NCBI RefSeq assembly: GCF_900107455.1
Contig: NZ_FNQB01000003.1
Location: 186,001-250,000, forward strand
Origin: Asanoa ishikariensis
GTDB taxonomy: Bacteria > Actinomycetota > Actinomycetes > Mycobacteriales > Micromonosporaceae
Direction: 5' to 3'
DNA: 64,000 bases
Below, piece after piece: positions 8,190 to 18,291 of this stretch (position 1 is the first letter of the stretch; every line of letters begins with the position of its first letter). The notes under the pieces are model-generated. The model ran no database searches. It was not told where the DNA came from and saw only the letters and a program-made list of their open reading frames with translations. Made by a program: the position numbers and the translations under genes.

Positions 8190-9029
8190 GTGGAGTACGT
8201 GTCCAGAGTGCCGCGACCGCCGCTGGACGGGTTGATCGACGACCTCTACTACCTGGAGGGCGCGCCGCCGTACGCCCGGCTGACCCTGCCGGCGAGTCCG
8301 GCGGCGCTGCTCATCGTCAACCTCGGGGCCCCGTTCCGCATCCGCGCCGGCAGCGACATCAAGGCGGCCGAGTACGCCGACGGCTGCGTGATCACCCCGC
8401 CCACCCGCGCGTTCGAGTTCGGCTACCCACCCCGAACCCGGTCCGTCGGCGTGCACCTCAAGCCGTGGGGGCTGGGGCCGTTCCTGCCGATGCCCGCGGC
8501 CGAGCTGTGCGACCGGCCGGTGACGTTGGAGCAGGTGTGGGGCCGGCCCGCCACTGCTGAGTTGCGAGACCGGTTGGCCACGGCGGACGGACCGCACGAG
8601 ATGCTGACGGTGCTCGAGGAGGAGCTGAAGCGACGGCTGTGCGAGACCGCCGGCCTGGGGCTGGTCCGCCATACGAGCAGCGTCATCGCGGCGACCGGCG
8701 GGGCGGTGGCGATCGGCGACCTGAGAGTGGCAGCCGGTGTCAGCAGCACTCATCTGGCACAGCGGTTCAAGGAGCTCATCGGTGTCACGCCGAAGCGGCT
8801 GGCCCGCACCTACCGCTTCGCCTCCACCGTGCTCGCGATCGACCCCGCCGGACCGACCGACTGGGGCGACCTCGCCGGTGGCGCGGGCTACTTCGACCAG
8901 GCCCACTTCGGCCACGAGTTCCAGGCGTTCACCGGGCTCACGCCGACCCGGTACGTCGAAGTCCGGCGGCGGTTCCTGCGCGAACATCCCGGCCACGTGC
9001 TGGACGGCTGGCCGCTGCCGGCCGATTGA
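8190..9029 (+). CDS. AraC family transcriptional regulator
   Basis: About 279 residues. The C-terminal half has the two helix-turn-helix units of AraC/XylS proteins, with AAGVSSTHLAQRFKELIGVTPKRLAR and, later, GAGYFDQAHFGHEFQAFTGLTP, the usual second-helix signature. The N-terminal part begins with RVPRPPLDGLIDDLYYLEG, a segment typical of AraC proteins with a DUF6597-like sensory domain. I chose GTG 8190 because homologous proteins usually begin just before YVSRVPRPP; an in-frame ATG at 8139 is possible. It follows rtcB on the same strand. Its target may be the adjacent RibD-C reductase gene, which is inference. Confidence 0.8.
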   Translation: MEYVSRVPRPPLDGLIDDLYYLEGAPPYARLTLPASPAALLIVNLGAPFRIRAGSDIKAAEYADGCVITPPTRAFEFGYPPRTRSVGVHLKPWGLGPFLPMPAAELCDRPVTLEQVWGRPATAELRDRLATADGPHEMLTVLEEELKRRLCETAGLGLVRHTSSVIAATGGAVAIGDLRVAAGVSSTHLAQRFKELIGVTPKRLARTYRFASTVLAIDPAGPTDWGDLAGGAGYFDQAHFGHEFQAFTGLTPTRYVEVRRRFLREHPGHVLDGWPLPAD

Positions 9030-9095
9030 ATTCTTACAAGAGCGACAGCTCACGCCACGCTAATTTGAGGGCACCCCAACGCAGAGGAGCGCCCC

Positions 9096-9677
9096 GTGGG
9101 CAAGGTGGTCATGTACAGCTCGGTGTCGGTGGACGGCTTCATCGCGGACGAGAAGGACCAACCCGGACCGCTGTTCGACTGGTTGACCAGCGGTGACGTC
9201 CCGTTGGACGAGAGCGGCGTGTTGAAGGTGTCGCAGACCTCCTACGACTACACCCGGCCGTACTGGGACCAGATCGGGGTGACGATCGCCGGCCGCCACG
9301 TCTTCGATATGACGGACGGCTGGGACGGGAAGCCGCCGAGCGGGGTCGACCACGTGGTCGTCGTGACGCACCGGCCGGCGCCCGAGGGCTGGGACCATGC
9401 GGCGCCGTTTCACTTCGTCGACGGCGTCGAGGCGGCCGTGGCCAAGGCGCAGGAGCTCGCGGGTGACCGCTTGGTCGAGGTCGCCGCCGGCGACGTCGGT
9501 GGCCAGGCGCTGGCCGCAGGTCTGGTCGACGAGGTGCGCATGGACGTCGTGCCCGTCGTGCTCGGGTCCGGCAAGCGCTACTTCGGGTCGGTCGACGCGC
9601 AGCACCTGTTGGAGGATCCGGACGTGATGATTCAGGGCAACCGGGTGCTTCACCTGCGCTATCAGGTGCGCCGCTGA
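9096..9677 (+). CDS. RibD C-terminal / dihydrofolate-reductase-like protein
   Basis: The 193-residue protein starts VMYSSVSVDGFIAD, the strand and loop that open the dihydrofolate-reductase-like RibD C-terminal fold. It ends with VVPVVLGSGKRYFG, the usual second signature. This family holds riboflavin-pathway reductases but also many stand-alone NADPH reductases of unknown substrate; there are no riboflavin genes nearby. The GTG start at 9096 is preceded by GAGGAG. It is one of three such paralogues in the window (with 42066-42641 and 43054-43656). Confidence 0.85.
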   Translation: MGKVVMYSSVSVDGFIADEKDQPGPLFDWLTSGDVPLDESGVLKVSQTSYDYTRPYWDQIGVTIAGRHVFDMTDGWDGKPPSGVDHVVVVTHRPAPEGWDHAAPFHFVDGVEAAVAKAQELAGDRLVEVAAGDVGGQALAAGLVDEVRMDVVPVVLGSGKRYFGSVDAQHLLEDPDVMIQGNRVLHLRYQVRR

Positions 9678-9773
9678 CCGATCCTTGGCGCCGGCTCGCC
9701 TAAAAAGGCTATCCGCTTCGTTAACATGGCGACGACAATAGGAATTGCCGTCGCCATAGTTGCGGGAGCCTGC

Positions 9774-11318
9774 GTGGGATACGACAACGATGGCCGGTTG
9801 CCACTGATCTACGTGCGCGGGTTCGCCGGATCGGGCATCGACAAAGCCGTCGAGGATCCGTTCTACGGATTCAACGAAGGATCCGTTCACGTTCGTGTCG
9901 ACGGATTCGGGGATCCACAGTTCTACCAGTTCGAAAGCCCCATGCTCCGGCTGATGATCGACGAGAACTACCGGCTGCTCGTGCACGGTGACCAGCGCGC
10001 CTTTCTCCAGCACAGCGGTGACGGTGAGGTCGACGCGAACACGCTGTGGATCCACCGTTTCTACGACGTGTCGGCCTCGACGTTCTCCAAACGACCGACC
10101 GAGTTCAGCATCGAGAACGCGGCGGCGGACCTTTTCGACCTCATCGAGCTCGTGCGCCGCAAGACCGGAGCGCCGAAGGTGTTCCTCGTGGCCCATTCGA
10201 TGGGTGGGTTGATCTGCCGATCGGTCATCCAGCGACACATTCCGCTGTTGTCCGGGAAGGCTACCGACTACATCGCACGATTGTTCACGTACGGCACGCC
10301 ACACGGCGGCATCGAATTCGACGTCGGTTTCGGGCTGATCGAAAAGCTTCGAGACCTGACCGGGATCAGCGGCGCCGACATCTTCGGTCCGGGCCGGATG
10401 TACGAGTACCTGACCCCGGCCCTGCCCGGGGCGCCGAGCGAGGACGATTTCGACGCGCAGGTCATGCCGCCGGACGGGTTTCCCGTCGACGAGGTCTTCT
10501 GCCTGGTCGGCACCAACCCGGCGGACTATCAGGTGGCGCTGGGACTCTCCTCGAAGCTGGTGGGAGCGCGAAGCGACGGACTCGTCCAGGTCGACAACGC
10601 CTACGTCGAGGGTGCCAACCGCGCGATGGTCCACCGCAGCCACAGTGGAACGTTCGGCATCGTCAACTCGGAGGAGGGCTACCAGAACCTGCGGCGCTTC
10701 CTCTTCGGCGACCTCATGGTCCGGGTCGACCTCGTCGGCCTGTCACTGCCGGACGACCCGGACGACGACGTGGTGTGGCAACTGGAGACCCAGCTGTCCA
10801 TCCGGGGCCTGCCCGTCCTCATGCACACGCAGACCGCGGCCCAGTACTGTCCGGTTCAGCTCGAACGAACCTCGGCCCAGGACTCGACGGATGCGCCCTT
10901 CCCCCTGGTGACCACCTTCCTGTCGTCGAAGCTGGCACCGCGGCGGGACGGCCAGCCGCGGGCCGCGCGGCATTTCCTGAAGCTGCGACTCATCTCGCTG
11001 CGGGTGCGCGACGGCGTGTTCGACTTCCTCGACCACATGGAGCAGGCCGAGGACTGGCAGGACCTCCTGTTGGTCGACATCGCACCGGACCCGGCGGGCA
11101 CCTCGTCCGCGCCGCTGCGGTGCTGGGCCACCTGGAACAGGACGGTGACAAAGGCGATCCGGTCGTGGGAGCCGCAACCGTCCGATCTCCTCGAGGACGC
11201 GAACACGACCGCGGGTGTCTGGCGAGGAGAGATCCAGATGCCCCCGGAGGTCCGCGAGCTGCTGGGGGAGAACGCCCGGCTGTCGATCACCGTCACGCCC
11301 CGCTCGGCGGCCGGCTGA
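9774..11318 (+). CDS. Alpha/beta hydrolase, esterase/lipase type
   Basis: About 514 residues. LIYVRGFAGSG opens the fold and VFLVAHSMGGLICRS supplies the nucleophile elbow (Ser in HSMGG); TYGTPHGG follows as in lipase-like serine esterases. A His in MVHRSHSGTF could be the catalytic base. The C-terminal 200 residues after about 330 form a separate region rich in beta strands that I do not recognise. I start at GTG 9774 because GGGAG lies 6 nt upstream; an in-frame ATG at 9726 lacks a ribosome site and would add a short hydrophobic segment. No signal peptide is present from 9774, so it is probably cytoplasmic. Confidence 0.75.
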   Translation: MGYDNDGRLPLIYVRGFAGSGIDKAVEDPFYGFNEGSVHVRVDGFGDPQFYQFESPMLRLMIDENYRLLVHGDQRAFLQHSGDGEVDANTLWIHRFYDVSASTFSKRPTEFSIENAAADLFDLIELVRRKTGAPKVFLVAHSMGGLICRSVIQRHIPLLSGKATDYIARLFTYGTPHGGIEFDVGFGLIEKLRDLTGISGADIFGPGRMYEYLTPALPGAPSEDDFDAQVMPPDGFPVDEVFCLVGTNPADYQVALGLSSKLVGARSDGLVQVDNAYVEGANRAMVHRSHSGTFGIVNSEEGYQNLRRFLFGDLMVRVDLVGLSLPDDPDDDVVWQLETQLSIRGLPVLMHTQTAAQYCPVQLERTSAQDSTDAPFPLVTTFLSSKLAPRRDGQPRAARHFLKLRLISLRVRDGVFDFLDHMEQAEDWQDLLLVDIAPDPAGTSSAPLRCWATWNRTVTKAIRSWEPQPSDLLEDANTTAGVWRGEIQMPPEVRELLGENARLSITVTPRSAAG

Positions 11319-11339
11319 CGCCGGTAGGGTCAACGTCCC

Positions 11340-12128
11340 ATGGAGCACCATGACGAGACCCTGGGTGCGTACGTAGGACGGGTGCAGGCTGACCCGAAAG
11401 CGATCGCGGTCATCGTCGTGGGATCGGTAGCTCGTGGCACGGAACGACCCGACTCGGACGTCGACGTGTATCTGGTCGTACCCGATGACGTCTTCGACTC
11501 GGCCGTTGCCGCCAATCGGGTGATCTTCGTCGAGCACTCCGACTCGACATATCCGGGCGGCTATGTCGACGTCAAGCTCGCCACCGTCGCGTTTCTGAAT
11601 GCCGCCGCCGAGCGCGGGGACGATCCGGTGCGCGCGTCGTTCGAAGGTGCCCGGGTGGCCTGGGTCCGGGACGGTTACGACCTCGCCGCGCAGGTCGCCG
11701 CGATCCCCGTGCTTCCCTCGACGGTCTGGGAAAGCCGAGCGGCATCCTTCATCTCGCAGGTCCGGTTGCACGGCACCGACTTCCTGCGGGAAGCGATCGC
11801 GTTGGACAACACCTTCCTGCTGCACCACGCCGCCGTACACACCGTAGGCGCCGGTGGGCGAGCCCTGCTCGCGCTGAATCGCAGGCTCTATCGCGGGCCG
11901 AAGGACCTCGACGCCACGCTCGCTACCCTCGACCGCATACCCGACGGATACGGCGACCTCGCTCGGCGGCTCATCACCCGGCCCAGCCGAGAAAGCGCCG
12001 ACGCGTACGTGCGGGCGTTGGAGGCCTTCCATCGCTGGCCGGTGGATCGCGTGGCGAGTGACTCGATCTTCATTCGGGACAACGAGCTCGGCTGGCTCAC
12101 CGGGATACTGCCGCCCGAGTTCCGCTGA
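11340..12128 (+). CDS. Nucleotidyltransferase-domain protein (Pol-beta/MNT fold)
   Basis: The 262-residue protein has the nucleotidyltransferase signature IVVGSVARGTERPDSDVDVYL: a GS motif followed by the DxD metal pair. A helical C-terminal region follows, with a layout like aminoglycoside or toxin-antitoxin MNT-type nucleotidyltransferases. It starts 21 bp after the lipase-like gene and may be cotranscribed. No HEPN partner gene is adjacent, so a MNT-HEPN toxin-antitoxin role is not supported. The substrate is unknown. Confidence 0.8.
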   Translation: MEHHDETLGAYVGRVQADPKAIAVIVVGSVARGTERPDSDVDVYLVVPDDVFDSAVAANRVIFVEHSDSTYPGGYVDVKLATVAFLNAAAERGDDPVRASFEGARVAWVRDGYDLAAQVAAIPVLPSTVWESRAASFISQVRLHGTDFLREAIALDNTFLLHHAAVHTVGAGGRALLALNRRLYRGPKDLDATLATLDRIPDGYGDLARRLITRPSRESADAYVRALEAFHRWPVDRVASDSIFIRDNELGWLTGILPPEFR

Positions 12129-12134
12129 CCGGGG

Positions 12135-13292
12135 CTAACTTCGGCGCGCGCGCCGGTTGACCAGCACCAGCACCACGACGAGCGCCGCCGCCAGCACCAA
12201 CGCCAGGACGATCGCGATCAGGACCCAGGAGCCACCGGAGCCCTCCCGCTGTTCGCTGCCCGCGTCCGCCGGCGCCGCGCTGGCCGAGGGTGCCGGGGGA
12301 GCGCCCAACGGGTTCGCCTCGACGGCAGGCACCTCGCGGGTCAGCGCGGCGAGCACGTCGACCGAGCCGAAGCCGTACTCCGGGTCCCGGCCCTTCGCGC
12401 CCCGGTCGCGGGCCGTGCTGACCACGCGGTTGACCACGTTCGCGGCGTCGAGGCTCGGATAGCGGGCCCGGACCAGGGCGACGACGCCCGAGACGATCGC
12501 CGCGGAGGCGCTGGTGCCTTCGTACACGGCGTAGTCGCCCTCTGCGACGCCGGGCCGGGTCGGCGCGACGATGGCCTCGCCGGGTGCGGAGACGGCCATC
12601 GCCTGACCGACGATCGTGCCGTCCCAGAGGGCACCGGACCGGGTCGCGCCGCCGACGGCGATGACGCCGGGGATGCTGGCGGGCATCGGGATCTCAAGAT
12701 AGGTGCTGCCGGTGTTGCCGGTCGCGGCGACGACCACGACGTCCTTGCTGAGCGCGTATTCGACCGCTTCGACGACCTCGGGATCGTCGCGTTCCGTGCC
12801 GAGCGACACGTTGATGACGTCGGCTCCGTTGTCGACGGCCCACCGGATGCCCGCCGGCGCCTCGCGCAGCCCGGACGGCCCGAGACTTACCGGCAGGATC
12901 TTCGCCTCGGGGGCGATCCCGAGAGCGTGCCGCTCGTCGCCACCCCGCGCGGCGATGAGGCCGGCCATCGCGGTGCCGTGCCCGGCCGTGCGATCCGGAT
13001 CGGTCCGTCCATCGTCAACGGAGCCGGGGCCGAAGCCCTTGCCGGGCAGCACCTGGCCCTTGAGATCGGGATGGGAGGCCTGCACGCCGCTGTCGATCAC
13101 CGCGACCACGACACCCTTGCCTTTCGACAGCCGGTGCGCCTGCGGGATCTTGAGCGCGTCGAGATGCCATTGGAGGCTCCGGACGGTGTCGGAGGCGCGG
13201 GCCGGCGCGGGTGCCAGCAGCGGGCCGAGGCCGGTCGCGGCGACCAGCACGAGCACGGAGCAGGTCGAGCGGACGACCTGTCGGAAACCCAT
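12135..13292 (-). CDS. Subtilisin-family serine protease, mycosin (MycP)-like
   Basis: The 385-residue protein has a signal peptide (residues about 1-33), an S8 protease domain with catalytic Asp67 (VIDSGV), His105 (GHGTAMAG) and Ser261 (GTSASA), a Pro/Ala-rich linker and a C-terminal membrane helix ending in RRARRS. This layout is that of mycosins, membrane-anchored proteases of type VII secretion systems. No EccB/C/D/E or WXG100 genes are in the window, so this is an orphan mycosin-like gene. It is convergent with the nucleotidyltransferase gene. Confidence 0.85.
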   Translation of the reverse strand: MGFRQVVRSTCSVLVLVAATGLGPLLAPAPARASDTVRSLQWHLDALKIPQAHRLSKGKGVVVAVIDSGVQASHPDLKGQVLPGKGFGPGSVDDGRTDPDRTAGHGTAMAGLIAARGGDERHALGIAPEAKILPVSLGPSGLREAPAGIRWAVDNGADVINVSLGTERDDPEVVEAVEYALSKDVVVVAATGNTGSTYLEIPMPASIPGVIAVGGATRSGALWDGTIVGQAMAVSAPGEAIVAPTRPGVAEGDYAVYEGTSASAAIVSGVVALVRARYPSLDAANVVNRVVSTARDRGAKGRDPEYGFGSVDVLAALTREVPAVEANPLGAPPAPSASAAPADAGSEQREGSGGSWVLIAIVLALVLAAALVVVLVLVNRRARRS

Positions 13293-13369
13293 GACTTCCC
13301 CAATGGTCTACGTGGACACGAGCGCCCGGAACCGTATCTCGCGCGCGTGGCCGGCGCAGCCCCTGTGGC

Positions 13370-13400
13370 GCGGCCGGCGCACTGCGTGTGCGCCGGCCGC
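13370..13400 (-). terminator. Hairpin downstream of the SGNH esterase gene
   Basis: A perfect 12-bp stem (13370-13381 with 13389-13400) with a 7-nt loop lies 9 bp beyond the stop of the minus-strand esterase gene, between it and the mycosin gene. It most likely ends the esterase transcript. Confidence 0.65.
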
Positions 13401-13409
13401 GACGACCGA

Positions 13410-14969
<1,560 letters not shown>

Positions 14970-14973
<4 letters not shown>

Positions 14974-15575
14974 GGCGTGCGGCGCCCGCCGTACGACGCC
15001 GTCAGCGCGTCGACCACGGTCACGGCGTCCGCCTCGGCGAGGTCAGCCGGGTAGACGGGGAGGAGGTCGTCCCAGACGACCAGCCACGAGCCGAACAACT
15101 GGGCCTGTCCCTCCGGCCGTGCGAAGAACCAGATGTGCAGATGCGCGCCACCGTCGCCGAAGCGGTAGACGTGGGCCCGGGAGATGTGCGGCAGCGCCTG
15201 CACGTGGCGGGCGATGTGCGTGCTCAACACCCCGAGCTCGGCGGCCAGGTCGTCGGGCAGGTCCACCAGGTCGTAGTGGTCGCGCGGGTGCAACATGAGG
15301 ACCAGCGGCACGCCGGCCCCCGCGATCTGGGTCAGCCGCCAGCGGTCGTCGAACCAGATCCCCTTGTCCCGGCCACGGCACGAGACGCAGTCCGACGGGT
15401 CCTCGCCGTCTCGCGGCGGCTCGGGCAGCACCGGCGGACGCAGCGGCGGGACCCGCAGCCCGTCGGGTTCGAACGGACTGATGTCCCAGCCCGTCATCCG
15501 CGCCAGCGGCAGCCGGCGCTCGCTGTCCGCGGCAGCGACGGCGTGCTCGTAGAACTCATCGGGTGACAGGGCCAT
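14970..15575 (-). CDS. HIT-superfamily-like protein
   Basis: The 201-residue protein has a CVSCRGRDKGIWFDD segment resembling the zinc-ribbon start of GalT/HIT proteins, LVLMLHPRDHYDLVDL in the middle, and AHLHIWFFARP in the position of the HIT motif (HxHxH replaced by HLHIW). It probably binds a nucleotide, but the degenerate motif leaves hydrolase activity uncertain. The gene converges with DUF2277 and is followed 18 bp upstream on the map by the CPBP protease-like gene on the same strand. Confidence 0.65.
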
Positions 15576-15593
15576 GATCGACAGGCTAGTTGA

Positions 15594-16217
15594 TCAGGCG
15601 GCGTGGTAGAACAGGTCTCCGAGGCCGATCGTGAAGGCCAGCACGCCGTAGAGGCTGTGCTCGACGCACACGGCCAGCAGTGACCGGGTGCGCTGGTAAC
15701 GGCGGGCGAACAGAGCGCCGCCGGCCAACGTGAGCAGCACCGACCAGATGCTGCCGAAGATGACGTGCGCGAAACCGAACGCCACCGCGCTGGCCGCGGC
15801 CGCCGCCCACCCGGTGCCGAACACCGGCGCGTAGCGGTCCAGCAGGAATGCCCGGAACAGCACCTCCTGCGGGTACACCGAGAACAGCGGGTAGAACACC
15901 GCCACCGCCAGCCACAACCAGGGCGTCTCGCGCGGTAGGTCGAACAGGTGCGCGGGCCGGAACGCCGCCACCACCGCGATGCCGACCACCGCCGCGGCCG
16001 CCCAGGTCAGCAGGATCGGCCGGAGCGCCGGACGCAGGCCCGCGGCACCCCACAGGACGACGCCGGGGCGGCGCCGCAGGTGCCAGAACGCGAGCCCGCC
16101 GGCGACCAGCAGCACCGGGATCGGGCTGCCGGGGCTGCCCAGCAACGCGTACCCGCCGACGGCGCCGAAGAACAGGACGACGAACTCGACACCACGCGCG
16201 ACCCGCACGCGCCGCAA
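15594..16217 (-). CDS. CPBP-family intramembrane protease-like protein
   Basis: A multi-pass membrane protein of about 207 residues with at least five hydrophobic segments. VYPQEVLFRAFLLDR fits motif 1 of CPBP (Abi/Rce1) proteases, FGFAHV motif 2 and EHSLYG motif 3. Motif 1 normally has two adjacent glutamates; the first is Gln here, so activity may be altered. The start is uncertain: TTG 16217 leaves room for the divergent gene, while an ATG at 16307 would run into it. Confidence 0.7.
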   Translation of the reverse strand: MRRVRVARGVEFVVLFFGAVGGYALLGSPGSPIPVLLVAGGLAFWHLRRRPGVVLWGAAGLRPALRPILLTWAAAAVVGIAVVAAFRPAHLFDLPRETPWLWLAVAVFYPLFSVYPQEVLFRAFLLDRYAPVFGTGWAAAAASAVAFGFAHVIFGSIWSVLLTLAGGALFARRYQRTRSLLAVCVEHSLYGVLAFTIGLGDLFYHAA

Positions 16218-16261
16218 GCTACCGGCCGTCTCCCAACGGAAGGCGTGGTAGGACTGTCTGG

Positions 16262-16654
16262 GTGATCTACGAGTCGTTACACCTGAGTGTCGCCATCGCT
16301 CGACCACCGGCCGAGGTGTACGCGTTCGCCGCGAATCCCGAGAACCTGCCGCGCTGGGCGGCCGGGCTCACCGGGGCGGTCGCGCGGGTCGGCGAGCGCT
16401 GGGTGGGTGACACGCCGGACGGTCCGATCGTGATCATGTTCGCGCCGCCGAACCCGTTCGGGGTGCTCGACCACGACGTGACGTTCCCGTCCGGGCAGAC
16501 CTTCTACAACCCGATGAGGGTGTTCGCCAACGGCGCGGGCAGCGAGGTCGTGTTCACGGTCTTCCGGCGCGAGGGCACCGGTCCCGAGGCGTTCGAGGCC
16601 GACGCCGCGGCGGTGCTGACCGACCTGCGTACCCTCAAGTCGCTCTTGGAATGA
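16262..16654 (+). CDS. SRPBCC / START-like family protein
   Basis: The 130-residue protein has the SRPBCC beginning SLHLSVAIARPPAEVYAFAANPENLPRWA, the hydrophobic-ligand cavity fold, and a C-terminal helix with LTDLRTLKSLLE. The family includes polyketide cyclases and lipid-binding proteins; the ligand here is unknown. It starts with GTG and its last 20 bp overlap the convergent hydrolase gene. Confidence 0.8.
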   Translation: MIYESLHLSVAIARPPAEVYAFAANPENLPRWAAGLTGAVARVGERWVGDTPDGPIVIMFAPPNPFGVLDHDVTFPSGQTFYNPMRVFANGAGSEVVFTVFRREGTGPEAFEADAAAVLTDLRTLKSLLE

Positions 16655-17606
16655 GGTGGGTCCGGAGGAACTCGGTGATCTCGGCGCGGGCCGCCCTGGC
16701 CTGCGGCACCATGCCCGGCATGCTGAGGAACGCGTGACCCGCTCCGGGGTGTTCGGCGAGTCGCACCGGTGTCCCGGCCGCGCCCAGCCGTGCGGCGTAG
16801 GCGCGTCCGTGATCGGCCACCGGGTCCAGCGCCGGCACGACGACCAGCGTCGGCGGGAGCCCGCTCAGGTCGTCGGCGTACAGCGGCGACACCGCCCGCG
16901 GGTCCGTCCCTTCCGGAACGGCCAGGCGACGGAACAGCTCCATCTGCTTGACGGTCAGCGTCGGGGTGCTGGCGTGCTCGGTCATCGAGGGATAGTCGTA
17001 CGCCGTCGAGGTCAGGTCCACGCACGGGTTGACGAGCACCTGGGCCCGCAGGGACCCCTTGGCCCGGATGGCGGCCAGGGCGGTGACCATCGAGCCGGCG
17101 CTCTCGCCGAAGACCGCGACCCGCTCCGGGTCGATGCCCCACCGCTCGCCGTGTCGCAGCACGTGGCTGAGCACGTCCCAGCCGTCGTCGACCGCGGCGG
17201 ACATCGGGGTGCCGGCGGCGACGAGTCGGTGCTCGACCGACACGACCACCGCGGGCACCCGACCGGCGAGGTGGCTGTTGATCCAGTCGCTCTGCACGGC
17301 GGTGCCCACGAACCCGCCACCGTGCACGTGGAGCACGAGCGGGAGGGCGGTGGCGCCGGCGTGGGCGGGCGACGGCCGGTAGACCCGGACGCGGAGCTCC
17401 CGGTCGGGCAGCGACACCGTCTGCCAGTCGATCGTGGTGCCGCGGTTCGGGAACCCGGTGACCACCCGCATCAGCGGTGACGCCCGCCTGCGGTTCTCGG
17501 CGTCACGGAACGCGTCGAGCGCCTCGGTCGGCATGGTCAACCAGTCCGGTTCCTTTCGCACGGCGTGCAGCAGCCGGATGCCCAGCGGTTGGCGGGTGTC
17601 GCGCAT
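16635..17606 (-). CDS. Alpha/beta hydrolase, hormone-sensitive-lipase type
   Basis: 323 residues. LHVHGGGFVG gives the HGG oxyanion loop and VFGESAGSM the nucleophile elbow (GESAG). ALDPVADHGRAYA supplies the Asp, and GAGHAFLSM the His. This is the typical layout of bacterial HSL-like carboxylesterases that act on short acyl esters. It is divergent from a TetR gene 73 bp away with a perfect palindrome between them, so it is the probable target of that regulator. Confidence 0.9.
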   Translation of the reverse strand: MRDTRQPLGIRLLHAVRKEPDWLTMPTEALDAFRDAENRRRASPLMRVVTGFPNRGTTIDWQTVSLPDRELRVRVYRPSPAHAGATALPLVLHVHGGGFVGTAVQSDWINSHLAGRVPAVVVSVEHRLVAAGTPMSAAVDDGWDVLSHVLRHGERWGIDPERVAVFGESAGSMVTALAAIRAKGSLRAQVLVNPCVDLTSTAYDYPSMTEHASTPTLTVKQMELFRRLAVPEGTDPRAVSPLYADDLSGLPPTLVVVPALDPVADHGRAYAARLGAAGTPVRLAEHPGAGHAFLSMPGMVPQARAARAEITEFLRTHLIPRAT

Positions 17607-17638
17607 GGGTCCTCCTCGATCGCAGTTTCGCTACTTGA

Positions 17639-17650
17639 GGTATCGATACC
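17639..17650. promoter_or_regulatory. Palindromic operator candidate GGTATCGATACC
   Basis: A perfect 12-bp palindrome sits between the divergent hydrolase and TetR genes and overlaps the presumed promoters of both (TTGAGG runs into its left edge). It is the only strong dyad in the gap, so it is the likely TetR operator. Confidence 0.55.
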
Positions 17651-17679
17651 GACGGTAGCACAATTGCTAGGCTGTGCCC

Positions 17680-18228
17680 ATGGCTCCAACCCGGCCGCCC
17701 GGCCGCCCCCGCTCCAGCGTCGACGCGACTGTCTTCGCGGCGACGCTGCGCACGGTCGACGAGCTCGGCTACACGCACGCCACGGTCGACCGCATCGCCG
17801 CCGCGGCCGGGGTCGCGAAGACCACGATCTATCGGCGCTGGCCGTCCAAGGGCGCCCTGATCACGGCCTGCCTCGTGGACGCGTTCGGGCCGCTGCCACT
17901 GGAAAGCGGGAGCCGGGCGGAGCTCATGTCGTCAGCCATCCGCTGGGGCGCGGCGAAGATCAGCGAACCGGGGATCGGCGCGGCCTTCGCCGGCGTGTTC
18001 ACCGACGCCATCAACGACCCGGCCCTGCGCGAGATCCTGTCGACCCAGTTGCAGGACCCCTACCGGCTCGCACTCCAGGAGGCGCTGGGCGAGCCCGAGA
18101 CCCGGGTCCTCTTCCTCATCGACGTCGTCATCGGCACCCTGCTGCACCGGATGGGCATGACCGGCGAGCCGATGGTCGACGCCGATGTCGACGCCCTGGT
18201 CGAGATGGTCGTACGCGTCCTGCCCTAG
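17680..18228 (+). CDS. TetR/AcrR family transcriptional regulator
   Basis: 182 residues. The N-terminal helix-turn-helix reads HATVDRIAAAAGVAKTTIYRRWPSKGAL, the standard TetR DNA-binding signature, followed by an all-helical ligand domain of the TetR_C type with PALREILSTQLQDPYR. The ATG at 17680 is favoured; an in-frame ATG six bases earlier is possible. Together with the divergent hydrolase and the palindrome between them, it looks like a local substrate-sensing repressor. Confidence 0.9.
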   Translation: MAPTRPPGRPRSSVDATVFAATLRTVDELGYTHATVDRIAAAAGVAKTTIYRRWPSKGALITACLVDAFGPLPLESGSRAELMSSAIRWGAAKISEPGIGAAFAGVFTDAINDPALREILSTQLQDPYRLALQEALGEPETRVLFLIDVVIGTLLHRMGMTGEPMVDADVDALVEMVVRVLP

Positions 18229-18240
18229 GGGGTGCCCTTT

Positions 18241-18265
18241 GTTTGGCGGGTGGCCGCGCGGGTAT
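18241..18265 (+). promoter_or_regulatory. SigB/SigF-type promoter of the diacylglycerol kinase gene
   Basis: GTTT (18241-18244), 15 bp, then GGGTAT (18260-18265) match the general-stress sigma consensus (SigB/SigF type: GTTT, 14-16 bp, GGGTAT). A start near 18272 would leave a 20-nt leader that includes the AAGGAG ribosome site. A SigB/F-family sigma gene lies at 31398-32207. Confidence 0.55.
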
Positions 18266-18291
18266 CTCGTCGTGCGACCCAAGGAGCGCCG

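Noticed and set aside
11340-12128. MNT-HEPN toxin-antitoxin pair
   Set aside because: The nucleotidyltransferase has no HEPN-domain neighbour on either side.
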